Shown here: one piece after another, positions 26,022 through 34,506 of the stretch | Layout: the number at the start of each line of letters is the position of its first letter | How positions within the stretch are numbered: the stretch's first letter is position 1 | Assembly: GCF_900108095.1 (NCBI RefSeq) | Contig: NZ_FNWL01000006.1 | Span: 1 to 64,000 of the forward strand | DNA length: 64,000 nt | From: Natronorubrum sediminis | GTDB taxonomy: Archaea > Halobacteriota > Halobacteria > Halobacteriales > Natrialbaceae | Direction: 5' to 3' | Program-made: the position numbers and the translations under genes | The notes under the pieces: generated by a model | Told to the model about the DNA's origin: nothing | What the model saw: the letters and a program-made list of their open reading frames with translations, nothing else | The model's database searches: none

Positions 26022-27389
26022 TCATAGAGTCTTTACGTACTGTTCTCGTTCCCAGTCGGTCACGGTGTCGCGGAATGACTCGAGTTCTGCTCGCTTGGCG
26101 GCGACGAACGCCTGGATCAACTCGTCGCCGAGGCGGGCTGTCAGCGTGTCGTCGGACTCGAGTGCGGCGAGTGCGAATTCGGGCGACTGCGGCAGCGGCG
26201 GCCAGTCGCCTGCAGGGTCGCCGGAAACAGGGGGCTCGGGCTCGAGTTCGCGTTCGATTCCGTCGAGGCCGGCCGCGATGGTGGCCGCGATGACGATGTA
26301 GGGGTTAGCATCTGCACTCGGGATTCGGTTCTCGATGCGAGTCGTGCCCGAGGGGATTCGGACCCCGGTCATGCGGTTGTCATATCCCCAGGAGGCGGTG
26401 TACGGTGCGAACGAACCTCGCTCGTAGCGCTTGAAGCCGTTGATAGTAGGGGTTCCGAGGGCCGCAAGAGCTTCTGCGTGATCGACGATACCGGCCACGA
26501 ACTGGCGGCCGGTCTGTGAGAGGGAGCCCGAATCGTCGTTATTGGCGACCACATCTGCGTCGTCGGCTTCGAATACGTTCTCACCGTCTCGAAACGCCCC
26601 GACGTGCAGATGATAGCCGCTTCCCGCTCGCCCGCCGAACGGCTTGGCCATGAACGTCGCCCAGAGATCGTGACACCGACCGGTTTGCTTGACGAGTCGC
26701 TTAAAGTCAAACGTGTCGTCGGCCTGTCCCATCGGAGTGCCGTACTCGAACAATACTTCGAGCTGGCCGGCCCCGTGTTCGTGCATGAGCGACGTCACCG
26801 AGGCGCCGTATTCGTCGCTCCAAGCGGCCAGATCGTTGTAGTAGGCCGAGACCTCCTCAGTCGCCCAGGAGATGCACTCGTGTTTGTGGGAGGTGACCGG
26901 CTCGTACCCTTCCTCCGTTTCGGAGAGCAGGTAGAACTCGAGTTCACTCCCGACGGTGAACTCGAACTCGTCGGGGGTGGACTCGAGTACCCGCGCGAGT
27001 GCGGTCCGCGGGGAAGCGTCGACGGGTTCGTCGCCGTCGACGACATCACAGAGAACGCGTGCGGCGTCGTCGCGCCAGGGGAGGCGACGCGCCGTGTGCG
27101 GGATCGGACGAAGTGTCCCGTCACCGTAGTCGATTTCCTCGCCGACACCGGAGCCCTCGGGGACGGCGTTGCGCGGCGTCTGTGCGAGAAGCAAGAGATT
27201 GACCGAAAACCCGGACGCCCACGAGTCGAGGAAGTAGTCGGTGCGCAGCTGTTTGGTCCGCGAGATGCCGTTGATGTCGGAAAATTCGGCGAAGACGTGG
27301 TCGATATCGGGGTCCGAAAGCAGGTCGAGCATCCGTTCGACGTGGTCGTCCTCGTGCTCACGTGGAGCGGGTCTACTCGCGTCAGTCAT
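26022..27389 (-). CDS. Glutamine synthetase family protein (gamma-glutamyl ligase-like)
   Basis: A 455-residue GS-fold ligase. The metal/ATP motifs are GSELEFYLL, MHEHGAGQLEVLFEYG and GSGYHLHVGAF; the substrate loop reads NGFKRYERGSFAPY and the C-terminal block RIENRIPSADANPYI. These diverge from true GlnA (NSYKRL; RIEVRSPDPSANPYL). It may instead ligate glutamate to an amine, as PuuA/GlnA3-type enzymes do. The adjacent class I amidotransferase supports a gamma-glutamylation route. The start MTDASRPAP overlaps the end of an upstream 38-codon ORF. The C-terminal Tyr used for adenylylation in bacterial GlnA is not evident. Confidence 0.9.
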   Translation of the reverse strand: MTDASRPAPREHEDDHVERMLDLLSDPDIDHVFAEFSDINGISRTKQLRTDYFLDSWASGFSVNLLLLAQTPRNAVPEGSGVGEEIDYGDGTLRPIPHTARRLPWRDDAARVLCDVVDGDEPVDASPRTALARVLESTPDEFEFTVGSELEFYLLSETEEGYEPVTSHKHECISWATEEVSAYYNDLAAWSDEYGASVTSLMHEHGAGQLEVLFEYGTPMGQADDTFDFKRLVKQTGRCHDLWATFMAKPFGGRAGSGYHLHVGAFRDGENVFEADDADVVANNDDSGSLSQTGRQFVAGIVDHAEALAALGTPTINGFKRYERGSFAPYTASWGYDNRMTGVRIPSGTTRIENRIPSADANPYIVIAATIAAGLDGIERELEPEPPVSGDPAGDWPPLPQSPEFALAALESDDTLTARLGDELIQAFVAAKRAELESFRDTVTDWEREQYVKTL

Positions 27390-27498
27390 CGATTTCTCCG
27401 GTGTGGCGGTCGTGAGCGATCGCAGACGGTTCGGTCAGTGGCTGGCTTTCCGCCCCTGTGTCGACGTACCGTCGGTGCTCGGGGGTACGGGCTCTCAT
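27382..27498 (-). CDS. Short leader ORF overlapping the GS-like gene start
   Basis: A 38-codon frame (MRARTPEHRRYVDTG..., ending HTGEIDD) starts at 27498, about 12 bases after the expected start site of a transcript driven by CTTATTA on the minus strand (27534-27540). Its TGA (27384-27382) overlaps the GS-like ATG within ATGACTGA. The same eight-base overlap joins the short ORF and ligase at 19577. It may be a translated leader. I do not recognise the peptide. Confidence 0.4.
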   Translation of the reverse strand: MRARTPEHRRYVDTGAESQPLTEPSAIAHDRHTGEIDD

Positions 27499-27590
27499 TG
27501 TCTGTTCGTACCGTCTTCCGTCTCACTCGGGCGTAATAAGTTACTCGTTGACACGGGACACAGATCGCTCCGGACCGTCTCTCGTAGCGA

Positions 27591-28181
27591 TCACCGAAGC
27601 GGCGACTCGTACGCACCCGGCTCATCGGCCGGCTTCTCGCCGCGCTTGCCGCTCCAGCCCTCCACGTCGAGTCGATAGACGGCTGTCCGGTCGATCGACT
27701 CGTTACTCATCAGATCGTAGTCCTCGCCAGGGGTGAGCTGTGGGGCGAACTTGTCCATGAAAGACTCGAGTACCTCCCGCTTTTCAGCACGCGTCGTGAG
27801 GAGGTCAATCGACCCGCAGGCAACGACGCTCGCGTATTCGACGGTGAAGCTTACTGGCTCGTCCGCTGGAATGAATCGCCCCATCTCGCTCGTCGTGAAA
27901 CACGCCGGCGGTTCGTCGCCACGCTCGACGATGTCGTAGGCGCGACCGTCTCTCGCACCGTGAACATAAATTGCGTCGTCCTCGCAGACGAACAGTTGCG
28001 TCACGAGGTGAGGTGCCTCCTCATCAATCAGCCCAAGAACGCCGGTTTCTTGCCCGGACAGGAAGTCACAGATCCATTCTTCGTCGTCAATTGCCTTTCC
28101 CTGGCACCGTATCAAGTCGGACGTAACGGTCGGCGAATCCTCAATGCCGTTCGTATGCCAACATGTAGCATAAGTTTGCAC
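27591..28181 (-). CDS. Pyridoxamine 5'-phosphate oxidase-fold (FMN split-barrel) protein
   Basis: A 196-residue split-barrel protein of the NimA/PNPOx-like type. Seen are the FLSGQETGVLGLIDEEAPHLV beta hairpin near residues 40-60, LFVCEDDAIYVHGARDGRAYDIV and FTVEYASVVACGSIDLL. It should bind FMN or F420 and may be a flavin reductase or nitro-reductase-like protein. The first ATG at 28181 is used; the opening 20 residues are not conserved-looking and a later start is possible. It precedes the leader-ORF/GS-like unit on the same strand with about 90 bases between. Confidence 0.8.
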   Translation of the reverse strand: MQTYATCWHTNGIEDSPTVTSDLIRCQGKAIDDEEWICDFLSGQETGVLGLIDEEAPHLVTQLFVCEDDAIYVHGARDGRAYDIVERGDEPPACFTTSEMGRFIPADEPVSFTVEYASVVACGSIDLLTTRAEKREVLESFMDKFAPQLTPGEDYDLMSNESIDRTAVYRLDVEGWSGKRGEKPADEPGAYESPLR

Positions 28182-28376
28182 GATACCAATTCCCGTTCAC
28201 TTTGTTCGAGTACCGGTCAATTCTCGCTGTGGTAGACACCGACATTCTCGAAGACGCATTGTGGGGAGTCGTATTCTCCTAACGGTGCCTGTCGTACCAC
28301 AGTGGTGAGTTCGGATCGAGCCGTTCGCACCCGACCGACATAATTTATACACATTGTTATCATACCACACTGGACG

Positions 28377-29549
28377 ATGGAGATAACAGACGTCCGTGCA
28401 GTTCCGCTATCGGCAACGATTCCGGAGGAACACCAGTTTCGCAGCGATTTCGGGGCCAGAGTCAAAAACGACGCGACGCTGATCTACGTCGATACCGACG
28501 CGGGGATCACCGGCATCGGGACCTCGCTCGGGACGCCCTCGGTCGTGAAAGCGATCGTCGAAGACAGCCTACGCTCGGCGTTGGTCGGTGAAGATCCGAC
28601 TTACGTCGAGCGACTCTGGTCGAAACTCTACAACGGCTCGAGAACTGAACCTGCTTTGGAGCGGGGCTACACACAGCCCCGGTACGATCGTCGCGGGATC
28701 ACGTTCGAGGCGATTTCCGGGATCGATATCGCCCTCTGGGATATCTTAGGGAAACACCTCGAGCAACCGATTTACAAGCTGCTCGGTGCCGCTCGCGATT
28801 CGGTGCAGGCCTACGGCAGCGGCGGCTGGGCACCAGGCGAGGAGGCCGGGCCTCAGTTACAGGGGTACGTCGACGAACACGGGTTCGACGCGGTCAAGAT
28901 GCGCGTCGTCGGCGAGGACGACTTCGGGATCGAGCACACGGTCTCGCGGGTTGAGTCCGCCCGAGAGACGCTCGGCGACGATATCGACATCATGGTCGAC
29001 GCCCACGGCTCGCTGGATGTCACGACGGCAATTCGACTGGCCAACCGACTCGAGGAGTACGACATCGGGTGGTTCGAAGAGCCGGTGACGCCGGACGACC
29101 ACGCGGCGCTGGCCGAGGTCCGCGCGTCGACGGAGATTCCGATCGCGACGGGCGAGAGCGAGTTCACCCGGTTCGACTATCGGAGTCTCCTCGAGCACGA
29201 CGCGACCGACATCCTCCAACCGGACGTCGCTCGAGCGGGCGGGTTCACGGAGATCAGGCGGGTCGCCGCGATGGGATCGGCGCGAGGGGTCCAGACGATT
29301 CCACACGCCTGGGGCAGCGCCGTGCTCCTTGCGGCCAGCATCCATCTCGCGATGGCCCTACCGAACTGCCACATCCTCGAGGTTCCCCAGGCGCCGTACA
29401 TGCCGATGCTGTGGGACTTCTTCGAGGAAGATTTCGAGATCGATGACGGACGGGTGGTCGCCCCCTCGAGGCCCGGCCTCGGGTTCACCGTCCAAGACGA
29501 CGTCGAGGAGCGCTTTGCGTTCACAGAGGGACCGGAGTACGTGTATTAG
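28377..29549 (+). CDS. Enolase-superfamily enzyme, mandelate racemase/muconate lactonizing group
   Basis: A 390-residue enzyme with an N-terminal capping domain and a C-terminal barrel. Active-site pieces in order: AVKMRVVG (Lys of the K-x-K/R motif), IMVDAHGSLD (metal Asp), FEEPVTPDD (metal Glu), ATGESEF (third acid) and IPHAWGS (His base). This is the layout of the mandelate racemase subgroup, which includes sugar-acid dehydratases. The substrate is not predictable here. TAATTTATAC at 28341-28350 lies at TATA distance from the ATG, indicating a leaderless message. Confidence 0.9.
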   Translation: MEITDVRAVPLSATIPEEHQFRSDFGARVKNDATLIYVDTDAGITGIGTSLGTPSVVKAIVEDSLRSALVGEDPTYVERLWSKLYNGSRTEPALERGYTQPRYDRRGITFEAISGIDIALWDILGKHLEQPIYKLLGAARDSVQAYGSGGWAPGEEAGPQLQGYVDEHGFDAVKMRVVGEDDFGIEHTVSRVESARETLGDDIDIMVDAHGSLDVTTAIRLANRLEEYDIGWFEEPVTPDDHAALAEVRASTEIPIATGESEFTRFDYRSLLEHDATDILQPDVARAGGFTEIRRVAAMGSARGVQTIPHAWGSAVLLAASIHLAMALPNCHILEVPQAPYMPMLWDFFEEDFEIDDGRVVAPSRPGLGFTVQDDVEERFAFTEGPEYVY

Positions 29550-29808
29550 CGAATCTCACGAACCCATTCGACGTCACGTAACTCTCGAGCCACCGTCGTA
29601 CAAACGAAGATTGGGGGCCAGCACCGCTCTCAACACGACGGCAACCAACGCATTTGCGCTGGAGCCAACCGGAAATGTCCGCGCAACAACGACTCCAGTG
29701 TGGGTCCTGAAGAAGGACGACCACACAGACAGGGAGTAGGAGGTTCGCACGATTCAAGACGCGTAGAAAATTGTGATTCGGAACGCCCGATCAAAGAACA
29801 AATCTGGC

Positions 29809-31008
29809 TCACTCCGATTCGTTGCAGGCTGCAATTATGACCTCTGGGTCGTCGATCAATCGATTCTCCATATAGTTTCCTTTCCCCTTTCCAGCCCACT
29901 TACGCTCTTGATCGATGATCGAGAGAAATTCGAGTTCCGAGAGGATATCACGGACACGCCGCAGTTTCAGGTGATCAGAGCCATCTCGATCGCACAGTCG
30001 TTTGTAGAGATCGTAGACTTCGTTCGTCTTGATCGGAGCATCGTCATCACCTTCTTGCTGGGTCAAGAACGCCATTGCCTCGAGCACGAGTTTCGCATGG
30101 CTCGGGCTCTTTGAGATGAGTTCTGCAAGGCGACTCGTCTCTTCGCGTTCGTGGGCCTGTTCGACGCATTCCTCAGTGACAGTGTTGTCGCCGTTTTCTT
30201 CGGCAATCTCACCTGCAAAGCGGAGGATGTCGATTGCTTTCCGTGCGTCACCGTGTTCTCGAGCCGCAAGTGCAGCCACCTGTGGGATCACTGCATCGTC
30301 GAGGACGTCTTCGTGGAAGGCATCAGATCGAGAGTTGAGAATTTCGCGAATTTGAGTCGCATCATACGGTGAAAAGACGTACTCACGTTCGCACAGACTC
30401 GATTTGATCCGCTCGTCGAGTGATTCCTTGTATCGCACTTTGTTCGAAATGCCGATGACGCCGACAGTGCTCTCAGTAAGTTTTCCTGATTCCACCGCAC
30501 GGGAAAGTTGCATCAGGATATCATCGTCTTCGATCTTGTCGACCTCGTCCAAAATGATTAGGGCGACATCGAATCGGTCATCGACGATTTCCCAGAGACG
30601 GCGGTAGTATTCAGATGTGCTCAATCCGGAGTGAGGGATTGAAACGTCCGTCACAGTTGGTTCGTTGAGTTGATGGCCGATCGATTGGACGGCCTGTGTT
30701 TCAGTCGATTCCTGTAGGCAGTCGACATAGGCGACACCGATCGAGTTGCCGTTCGCTGAGGCCTGATTGATTGCTTGATTGGTAATGAACTTCGAACACA
30801 GAGATTTTCCAGTTCCAGTCTTGCCGTACACGAGAACGTTGTTGGGTGTGTTCCCACGTGTTGCTGGCTTGATCGCATTCGCTAATTGCGTCAACTCGTC
30901 TTCACGGCCAATTATTCGATCACCATCGGGTAGGTGTGAGACCTGCAACAGCTCCTTGTTCCGGAAAATCTCGTTTTCGCTTCCAAAGTAGTTGACCGAA
31001 TCCGACAT
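29809..31008 (-). CDS. orc1/cdc6: Orc1/Cdc6 replication initiator
   Basis: A 399-residue AAA+ initiator with a C-terminal winged helix. Walker A is VYGKTGTGKSLCSK (near residue 63) and Walker B is LIILDEVDKIEDD. Sensor 1 is GVIGISNKVRY and sensor 2 is AREHGDARKAIDILR. The C-terminal part (KTNEVYDLYKRLC...RRVRDILSELEFL) is the DNA-binding winged helix. The gene faces away from a cluster of repeats beginning 45 bases upstream, so it is the initiator for the adjacent origin and may repress itself through the nearest repeat (31053-31071). The minus strand GTTTAAGC near 31040 is a possible TATA box. Confidence 0.95.
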   Translation of the reverse strand: MSDSVNYFGSENEIFRNKELLQVSHLPDGDRIIGREDELTQLANAIKPATRGNTPNNVLVYGKTGTGKSLCSKFITNQAINQASANGNSIGVAYVDCLQESTETQAVQSIGHQLNEPTVTDVSIPHSGLSTSEYYRRLWEIVDDRFDVALIILDEVDKIEDDDILMQLSRAVESGKLTESTVGVIGISNKVRYKESLDERIKSSLCEREYVFSPYDATQIREILNSRSDAFHEDVLDDAVIPQVAALAAREHGDARKAIDILRFAGEIAEENGDNTVTEECVEQAHEREETSRLAELISKSPSHAKLVLEAMAFLTQQEGDDDAPIKTNEVYDLYKRLCDRDGSDHLKLRRVRDILSELEFLSIIDQERKWAGKGKGNYMENRLIDDPEVIIAACNESE

Positions 31009-31052
31009 TCCCTTGGTGGGATGTCACACTCATTCGGCTTAAACGTTCGGAA

Positions 31053-31372
31053 CCGGAGTGCCGCTTTATAGGTGCCTATTCCCGGGTTTGAGTGTCTATA
31101 CCCGGTATATGACACCCCGGAGTGCCGCTGTATTAGTGTACTTTCCACCCCACGGTTCCGCTGTATAGTGGGTAAGGACCCCCGAGTGCCGCTGTATAGG
31201 AGTGATAGAGCTATTCGATTACATCATAGTCACGATAGTTTATAACTTGAGGAGACACACCACGTTTCCGCTGTATAGCCAATAGAATTGCATAGAGACG
31301 GACTCACTATAGGAAACCAGACCCCGTGTTGCCGCTGTATTGGGAGACACACACCCCGTGTTGCCGCTGTAA
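31053..31372 (+). repeat. Seven direct origin repeats, consensus near ACCCCGTGTTGCCGCTGTAT
   Basis: Copies read CCGGAGTGCCGCTTTATAG (31053), CCCCGGAGTGCCGCTGTAT (31115), ACGGTTCCGCTGTATAG (within 31148-31168), CCCGAGTGCCGCTGTATAGG (31181-31200), ACGTTTCCGCTGTATAG (31262-31278), ACCCCGTGTTGCCGCTGTAT (31321-31340) and ACCCCGTGTTGCCGCTGTAA (31353-31372). The constant core is CCGCTGTAT. Spacing is irregular, unlike a CRISPR. They are the probable initiator binding sites. Confidence 0.85.
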
Positions 31373-31655
31373 CGAGTCAAGGGTGTGTTCGACCAGAAGC
31401 AAACACTTGGTTCCAGATATCGGTAAGAGAACCGCGCAGAAAGTCATTACTGCGTTGGAACAGCAAGTGCCGTTCATCTCGAGAAGGTGTTTTTGTTCAA
31501 TACCGATTGAACAAGTTTGCAATCAATACCCTTAATGGACTTTTCGCAGGCGAAGTATTTAAAGTTACTGGCCATTGATTGTCTATATTAGGGGCCTTAT
31601 GTGAAATCCTTAACTCAATCACTTGAGTATTGGTTTCACAGCTTCACCTTTGGAT

Positions 31656-31680
31656 CTATACAGCGGCACCGAGGGGTGTG
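31656..31680 (-). repeat. Inverted copy of the origin repeat
   Basis: The plus strand reads CTATACAGCGGCACCGAGG; read on the minus strand it ends GTGCCGCTGTATAG. This is the only copy facing the other seven and it lies across the AT-rich stretch, as expected for initiator boxes flanking an unwinding site. GTGTGTCC follows at its outer side. Confidence 0.8.
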
Positions 31681-31876
31681 TCCGCGTTTTCAATTCGCCG
31701 CTATTTTTTGACTATGCCTCCTGTGAGTCCGAGAACCGATGTCAGTCGCGCCGCCGGGCGAACGACCAGCGAACGTACCAGTGACCGACGTCGGGCACTT
31801 TCAACAACCCAATCAGCAATCGGCGGACTCATCGAGTAGTAGCAGTGAATCGCTAATTCACCGAGAGCGTTCCCCT

Positions 31877-32252
31877 TTAGCGTTGTATCTCGGAAGACGA
31901 GAACTCGGCCGGGAGAACTGAGTCTGAATCCTCAACGGTCTCACTTACAGTGATATCTGCATCAGGATCGAACTCCCCAGGTTCCTGGATCGTTGTTATG
32001 ATTTCCTCATCTCTGTGCCTCGCTGAACGTGGCCAACGGATACTCTCCCTGAACGTGGCCAACGGATACTGGGTCTTCGGTGAGTTCCTCCTCGTCACTA
32101 TCCCCGACACGAATCGCTAACTCACCATATTCATCTAGGTCTTCCTCACTAGAGACCGCTTCTAACTCAACAGAATCCTCCCCAGGAGTTGGGTCCTCGA
32201 AGAACGTAATGTGCGTTTCGTCATCGTTTACGGCGTGGATACGCGCTGTCAC
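31877..32252 (-). pseudogene. Small acidic protein gene broken by a tandem duplication
   Basis: The frame from 32252 reads MTARIHAVNDDETHITFF... rich in Glu and Asp, through SDEEELTEDPVSVGHVQ, then stops at 32007. A second frame continues with HRDEEIITTIQEPGEFDPDADITVSETVEDSDS to a stop at 31877. Both halves have the same acidic character. A 26-bp-period duplication (32023-32070) sits at the junction, so the reading frame was probably lost there. Removing one copy does not by itself restore a single frame, so at least one more change is implied. Family unknown. Confidence 0.45.
32023..32070. repeat. 22-bp direct repeat with 26-bp period
   Basis: CTGAACGTGGCCAACGGATACT occurs at 32023-32044 and again at 32049-32070, separated by 4 bases. 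The identity of the copies suggests a recent duplication. The period is not a multiple of three and falls inside the acidic-protein frame. Confidence 0.85.
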
Positions 32253-32290
32253 TGGATGACGCTAAAAACGATGATACGCTGCTATCTCCA

Positions 32291-32701
32291 TCACTGGTCA
32301 CCGACGCCCGACCGAATAATTGACTCGAATTCCGCGCTCGAGCGTTCGAAGACGGTATGTCCATCCCGCGATCGCCGACGGGGGATCGACGCAACCAGCT
32401 CGTCGTCGACGAAGACGGTCCAGTCATCGCCGTACCGTACGTCCACGCCGGCAATTCGAATGGTGACGTCGAAATCGCGCTCGAGTCGGTCGACAACCTC
32501 GTGTGTCAGCTCACCGTCGGCGAATCGAGAGGGACGGAACGGGCGCAGATTGTGGTTCTCGAACAATCGAACCGCCTGTGCCCACCAGTCGGGAAGCGTT
32601 TCGAGTGTAACGTCCTCGTATGGATCGTCGGAATCGTGGCCGGGTGGACGAGAACGCAGTCGTTCGATCTCGTCGTCGGTTGTAGCCCGGTCGTCGTCCA
32701 T
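32291..32701 (-). CDS. Hypothetical acidic protein
   Basis: A 136-residue protein from the ATG at 32701 (MDDDRATTDDEIERLRSRPPG). It contains DVTLETLPDWWAQAVRLFENH and GDDWTVFVDDELVASIPRRRS, but no motif that I know. An in-frame ATG at 32755 would add 18 residues and lies near a TATA-like GGTATTG, so the start is uncertain. It is divergent from the amidohydrolase gene at 32785, sharing its promoter region. Confidence 0.6.
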   Translation of the reverse strand: MDDDRATTDDEIERLRSRPPGHDSDDPYEDVTLETLPDWWAQAVRLFENHNLRPFRPSRFADGELTHEVVDRLERDFDVTIRIAGVDVRYGDDWTVFVDDELVASIPRRRSRDGHTVFERSSAEFESIIRSGVGDQ

Positions 32702-32784
32702 GGGACTAGATACAGCCGGAGTGTCAAAAAACCGCTTATCGGTCAACCGAACCATTATACGGCCATACAGAGACAATACCAAAC

Positions 32785-33930
32785 ATGGTAGAGTCACAGC
32801 GCGGTTCTACGTCGATACGATCGCTTACCGACATGACGATCGTCGATACGGATTCGCACGTCACCGAGACGCTCGAGGATCTCATTCCATACGTCGAACG
32901 GCAGAACCCGGGCGTCGTTCGGTTCTTGGAGAACGCGGCGGACGCGCGGCGCGATGTGTACTCCGCAACGCGTGCGACCGCAGCGTTCAGCCAGACGCCG
33001 GGGCCCCTCGATGGCCAGGAGACCGGTTCGTCAGACATCGTCAACTCGCCGGTTCGCGAACCGTCGGTGAAGATCGAACTAATGGAGCAGTTCGACATCG
33101 ATTACTCGATTCTTTCGCCAGGGTTGAACCTGAACCTGGCGACAGTCAACCACGATTCGACGGCCGCCGCAATCGCGCAGGCGTACAACTCGTGGCTGAC
33201 CGACACGTTCCTTGACGTACACGACGGGTTCCGAGCGACAGCGATAGTCGCCCACCAGAAACCGGCCAAAGCAGCTGAGGAAATCGATCGTATGGCGAGC
33301 GAAGACGATATCGTCGGTATCCAGTTACCTGGGTCCGGACTCGTCCCGCCCGCCGGACACACCTGGTACGACCCGATCTACGAAGCGGCCGAAGACCACG
33401 GACTCCCGGTCGTGATGCACAGTGGGAACAACGGTGCGTCCGCCGTCTTCCCAATCCAGCGTCAGTGGGCCGAAACCTTCCTCGAGGACCATGCGTTCAC
33501 GTTCCCAGTCGAGTCGATGTGGCACCTCATCTCGTTGGTCTGTCAAGGCGTTCCCGAGCGGTTCCCAGACCTCGAGTTCGTTCTCCAGGAGTGTGGAATC
33601 GAGTGGTTGCCGTGGTTAATGTGGCGACTCGACGATCACTACCTCCAGAACTCGCAGGACGTCCCATTGCTGCGTCGGATGCCAAGTGAGTACATCAAAG
33701 AGCACTTCTACATCACGTCCCAGCCGCTCGGGCACACCGAACGCAATGACCACCTCGCCTCGATTGTCGAGATGGCCGGCGGCGAGGAGACACTGCTGTT
33801 CGCGATGGACCACCCACACCCCGACTTCGATACACCCGAAGAGCTGTACAATCCGCTGTGTGCAGGCCTCGACGGTGACAGTATCAGCCAGATCATGGGT
33901 GAAACGGCGCTCGAGCTTTTCGACATCTGA
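32785..33930 (+). CDS. Amidohydrolase family 2 protein (ACMSD-like decarboxylase/hydrolase)
   Basis: A 381-residue TIM-barrel metal enzyme (PF04909). IVDTDSHVTE near residue 18 is the N-terminal D-x-D-x-H metal motif of this group. VVMHSGNNG and the LQECGIEWLPWLMWRLDDHY block follow, and FAMDHPHPDFDTPEEL supplies the late Asp. Members decarboxylate or hydrolyse aromatic and heterocyclic acids. The Rieske ferredoxin 6 bases downstream suggests a link with a ring-hydroxylating or demethylating step. TTATACGG at 32755-32762 lies at TATA distance, fixing the start. Confidence 0.88.
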   Translation: MVESQRGSTSIRSLTDMTIVDTDSHVTETLEDLIPYVERQNPGVVRFLENAADARRDVYSATRATAAFSQTPGPLDGQETGSSDIVNSPVREPSVKIELMEQFDIDYSILSPGLNLNLATVNHDSTAAAIAQAYNSWLTDTFLDVHDGFRATAIVAHQKPAKAAEEIDRMASEDDIVGIQLPGSGLVPPAGHTWYDPIYEAAEDHGLPVVMHSGNNGASAVFPIQRQWAETFLEDHAFTFPVESMWHLISLVCQGVPERFPDLEFVLQECGIEWLPWLMWRLDDHYLQNSQDVPLLRRMPSEYIKEHFYITSQPLGHTERNDHLASIVEMAGGEETLLFAMDHPHPDFDTPEELYNPLCAGLDGDSISQIMGETALELFDI

Positions 33931-33935
33931 TTCGT

Positions 33936-34292
33936 ATGTGTGGGCGTCACAAAGTCACCGACGAATCTACGATCGCCGAACCGGGCGAGCGCGTCCTCAC
34001 CGAGGTCAAAGGCGTCGAAATCGCCGTATTCAACGTTGACGGCGAGTACTACGCACTCGCGAACTTCTGTCCGCATCAGAGCGGTCCGCTCTGTGAGGGA
34101 CCGACCCAGGGTCGGGTGACAGTCGACGATGACCTCGAGTGGGGGTACGATGACGAAGAGCGACACGTCGTCTGTCCGTGGCACGGCTGGATCTTCGACG
34201 TCACGACGGGAACGAATATCGACGCCGAGCAGTACGCCGTTCCGACGTACGACGTCGAGGTCGACGACGGGGTGGTGTTCATCGTGACCTGA
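33936..34292 (+). CDS. Rieske [2Fe-2S] ferredoxin
   Basis: A 118-residue single Rieske domain. Cluster ligands are in NFCPHQSG (C-x-H) and VCPWHGWIFD (C-x2-H). It starts 6 bases after the amidohydrolase stop, so it is co-transcribed. It could be the electron carrier of an oxygenase encoded elsewhere, since no oxygenase large subunit is present nearby. The short acidic insert DDDLEWGYDDEERH before the second motif is a haloarchaeal trait. Confidence 0.92.
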   Translation: MCGRHKVTDESTIAEPGERVLTEVKGVEIAVFNVDGEYYALANFCPHQSGPLCEGPTQGRVTVDDDLEWGYDDEERHVVCPWHGWIFDVTTGTNIDAEQYAVPTYDVEVDDGVVFIVT

Positions 34293-34478
34293 CTGGTCGG
34301 TGATCTCCTCGTAGGTCGGCCGACTCGAGAAGTCGAACCCGTGACTCGCAGCGATTTCTTTCGCCGTCACCCACGCTCGTGCTGATCGACCTGGTTGGCG
34401 ATCGCGTTCGCGATGGCTAAACTCGACGAGTGCTTCGACGACAATCAGATCCTCCTGTGGCGTACAGTCGTACATCAT
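34293..34478 (-). pseudogene. Truncated winged-helix-like protein running into antisense of the Rieske gene
   Basis: From ATG at 34478 the frame reads MMYDCTPQEDLIVVEALVEF, then a helix-turn-helix-like AWVTAKEIAASHGFDF. It continues without a stop through the Rieske gene on the wrong strand, ending only at 33708. The part beyond about residue 62 is antisense noise, so the gene seems to have lost its true 3' end. A 19-bp palindrome lies just upstream of it. Confidence 0.35.
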
Positions 34479-34506
34479 CGATGTTGGTTCCGGCTTCGTA
34501 AGAAAA

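Larger units (their letters stand above)
31009..31690. other. Probable replication origin linked to orc1/cdc6
   Basis: The stretch has no gene and a clear origin layout. Seven direct copies of a repeat ending GCCGCTGTATAG or close variants lie at about 31053, 31115, 31148, 31179, 31258, 31321 and 31353. One inverted copy is at 31656-31680. Between the last direct and the inverted copy (about 31480-31650) is an AT-rich stretch suitable as unwinding element. Archaeal origins show initiator boxes flanking such an element next to orc1/cdc6. The repeat does not read like the canonical ORB that I know. Confidence 0.8.

Noticed and set aside
31053-31372. CRISPR array
   Set aside because: Repeats are irregularly spaced, variable at one end and adjacent to orc1/cdc6, which fits origin boxes and not spacers.
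33708-34292. C-terminal extension of the minus-strand winged-helix frame
   Set aside because: This part is the exact antisense of the Rieske gene and the end of the amidohydrolase, so it is not real coding sequence.
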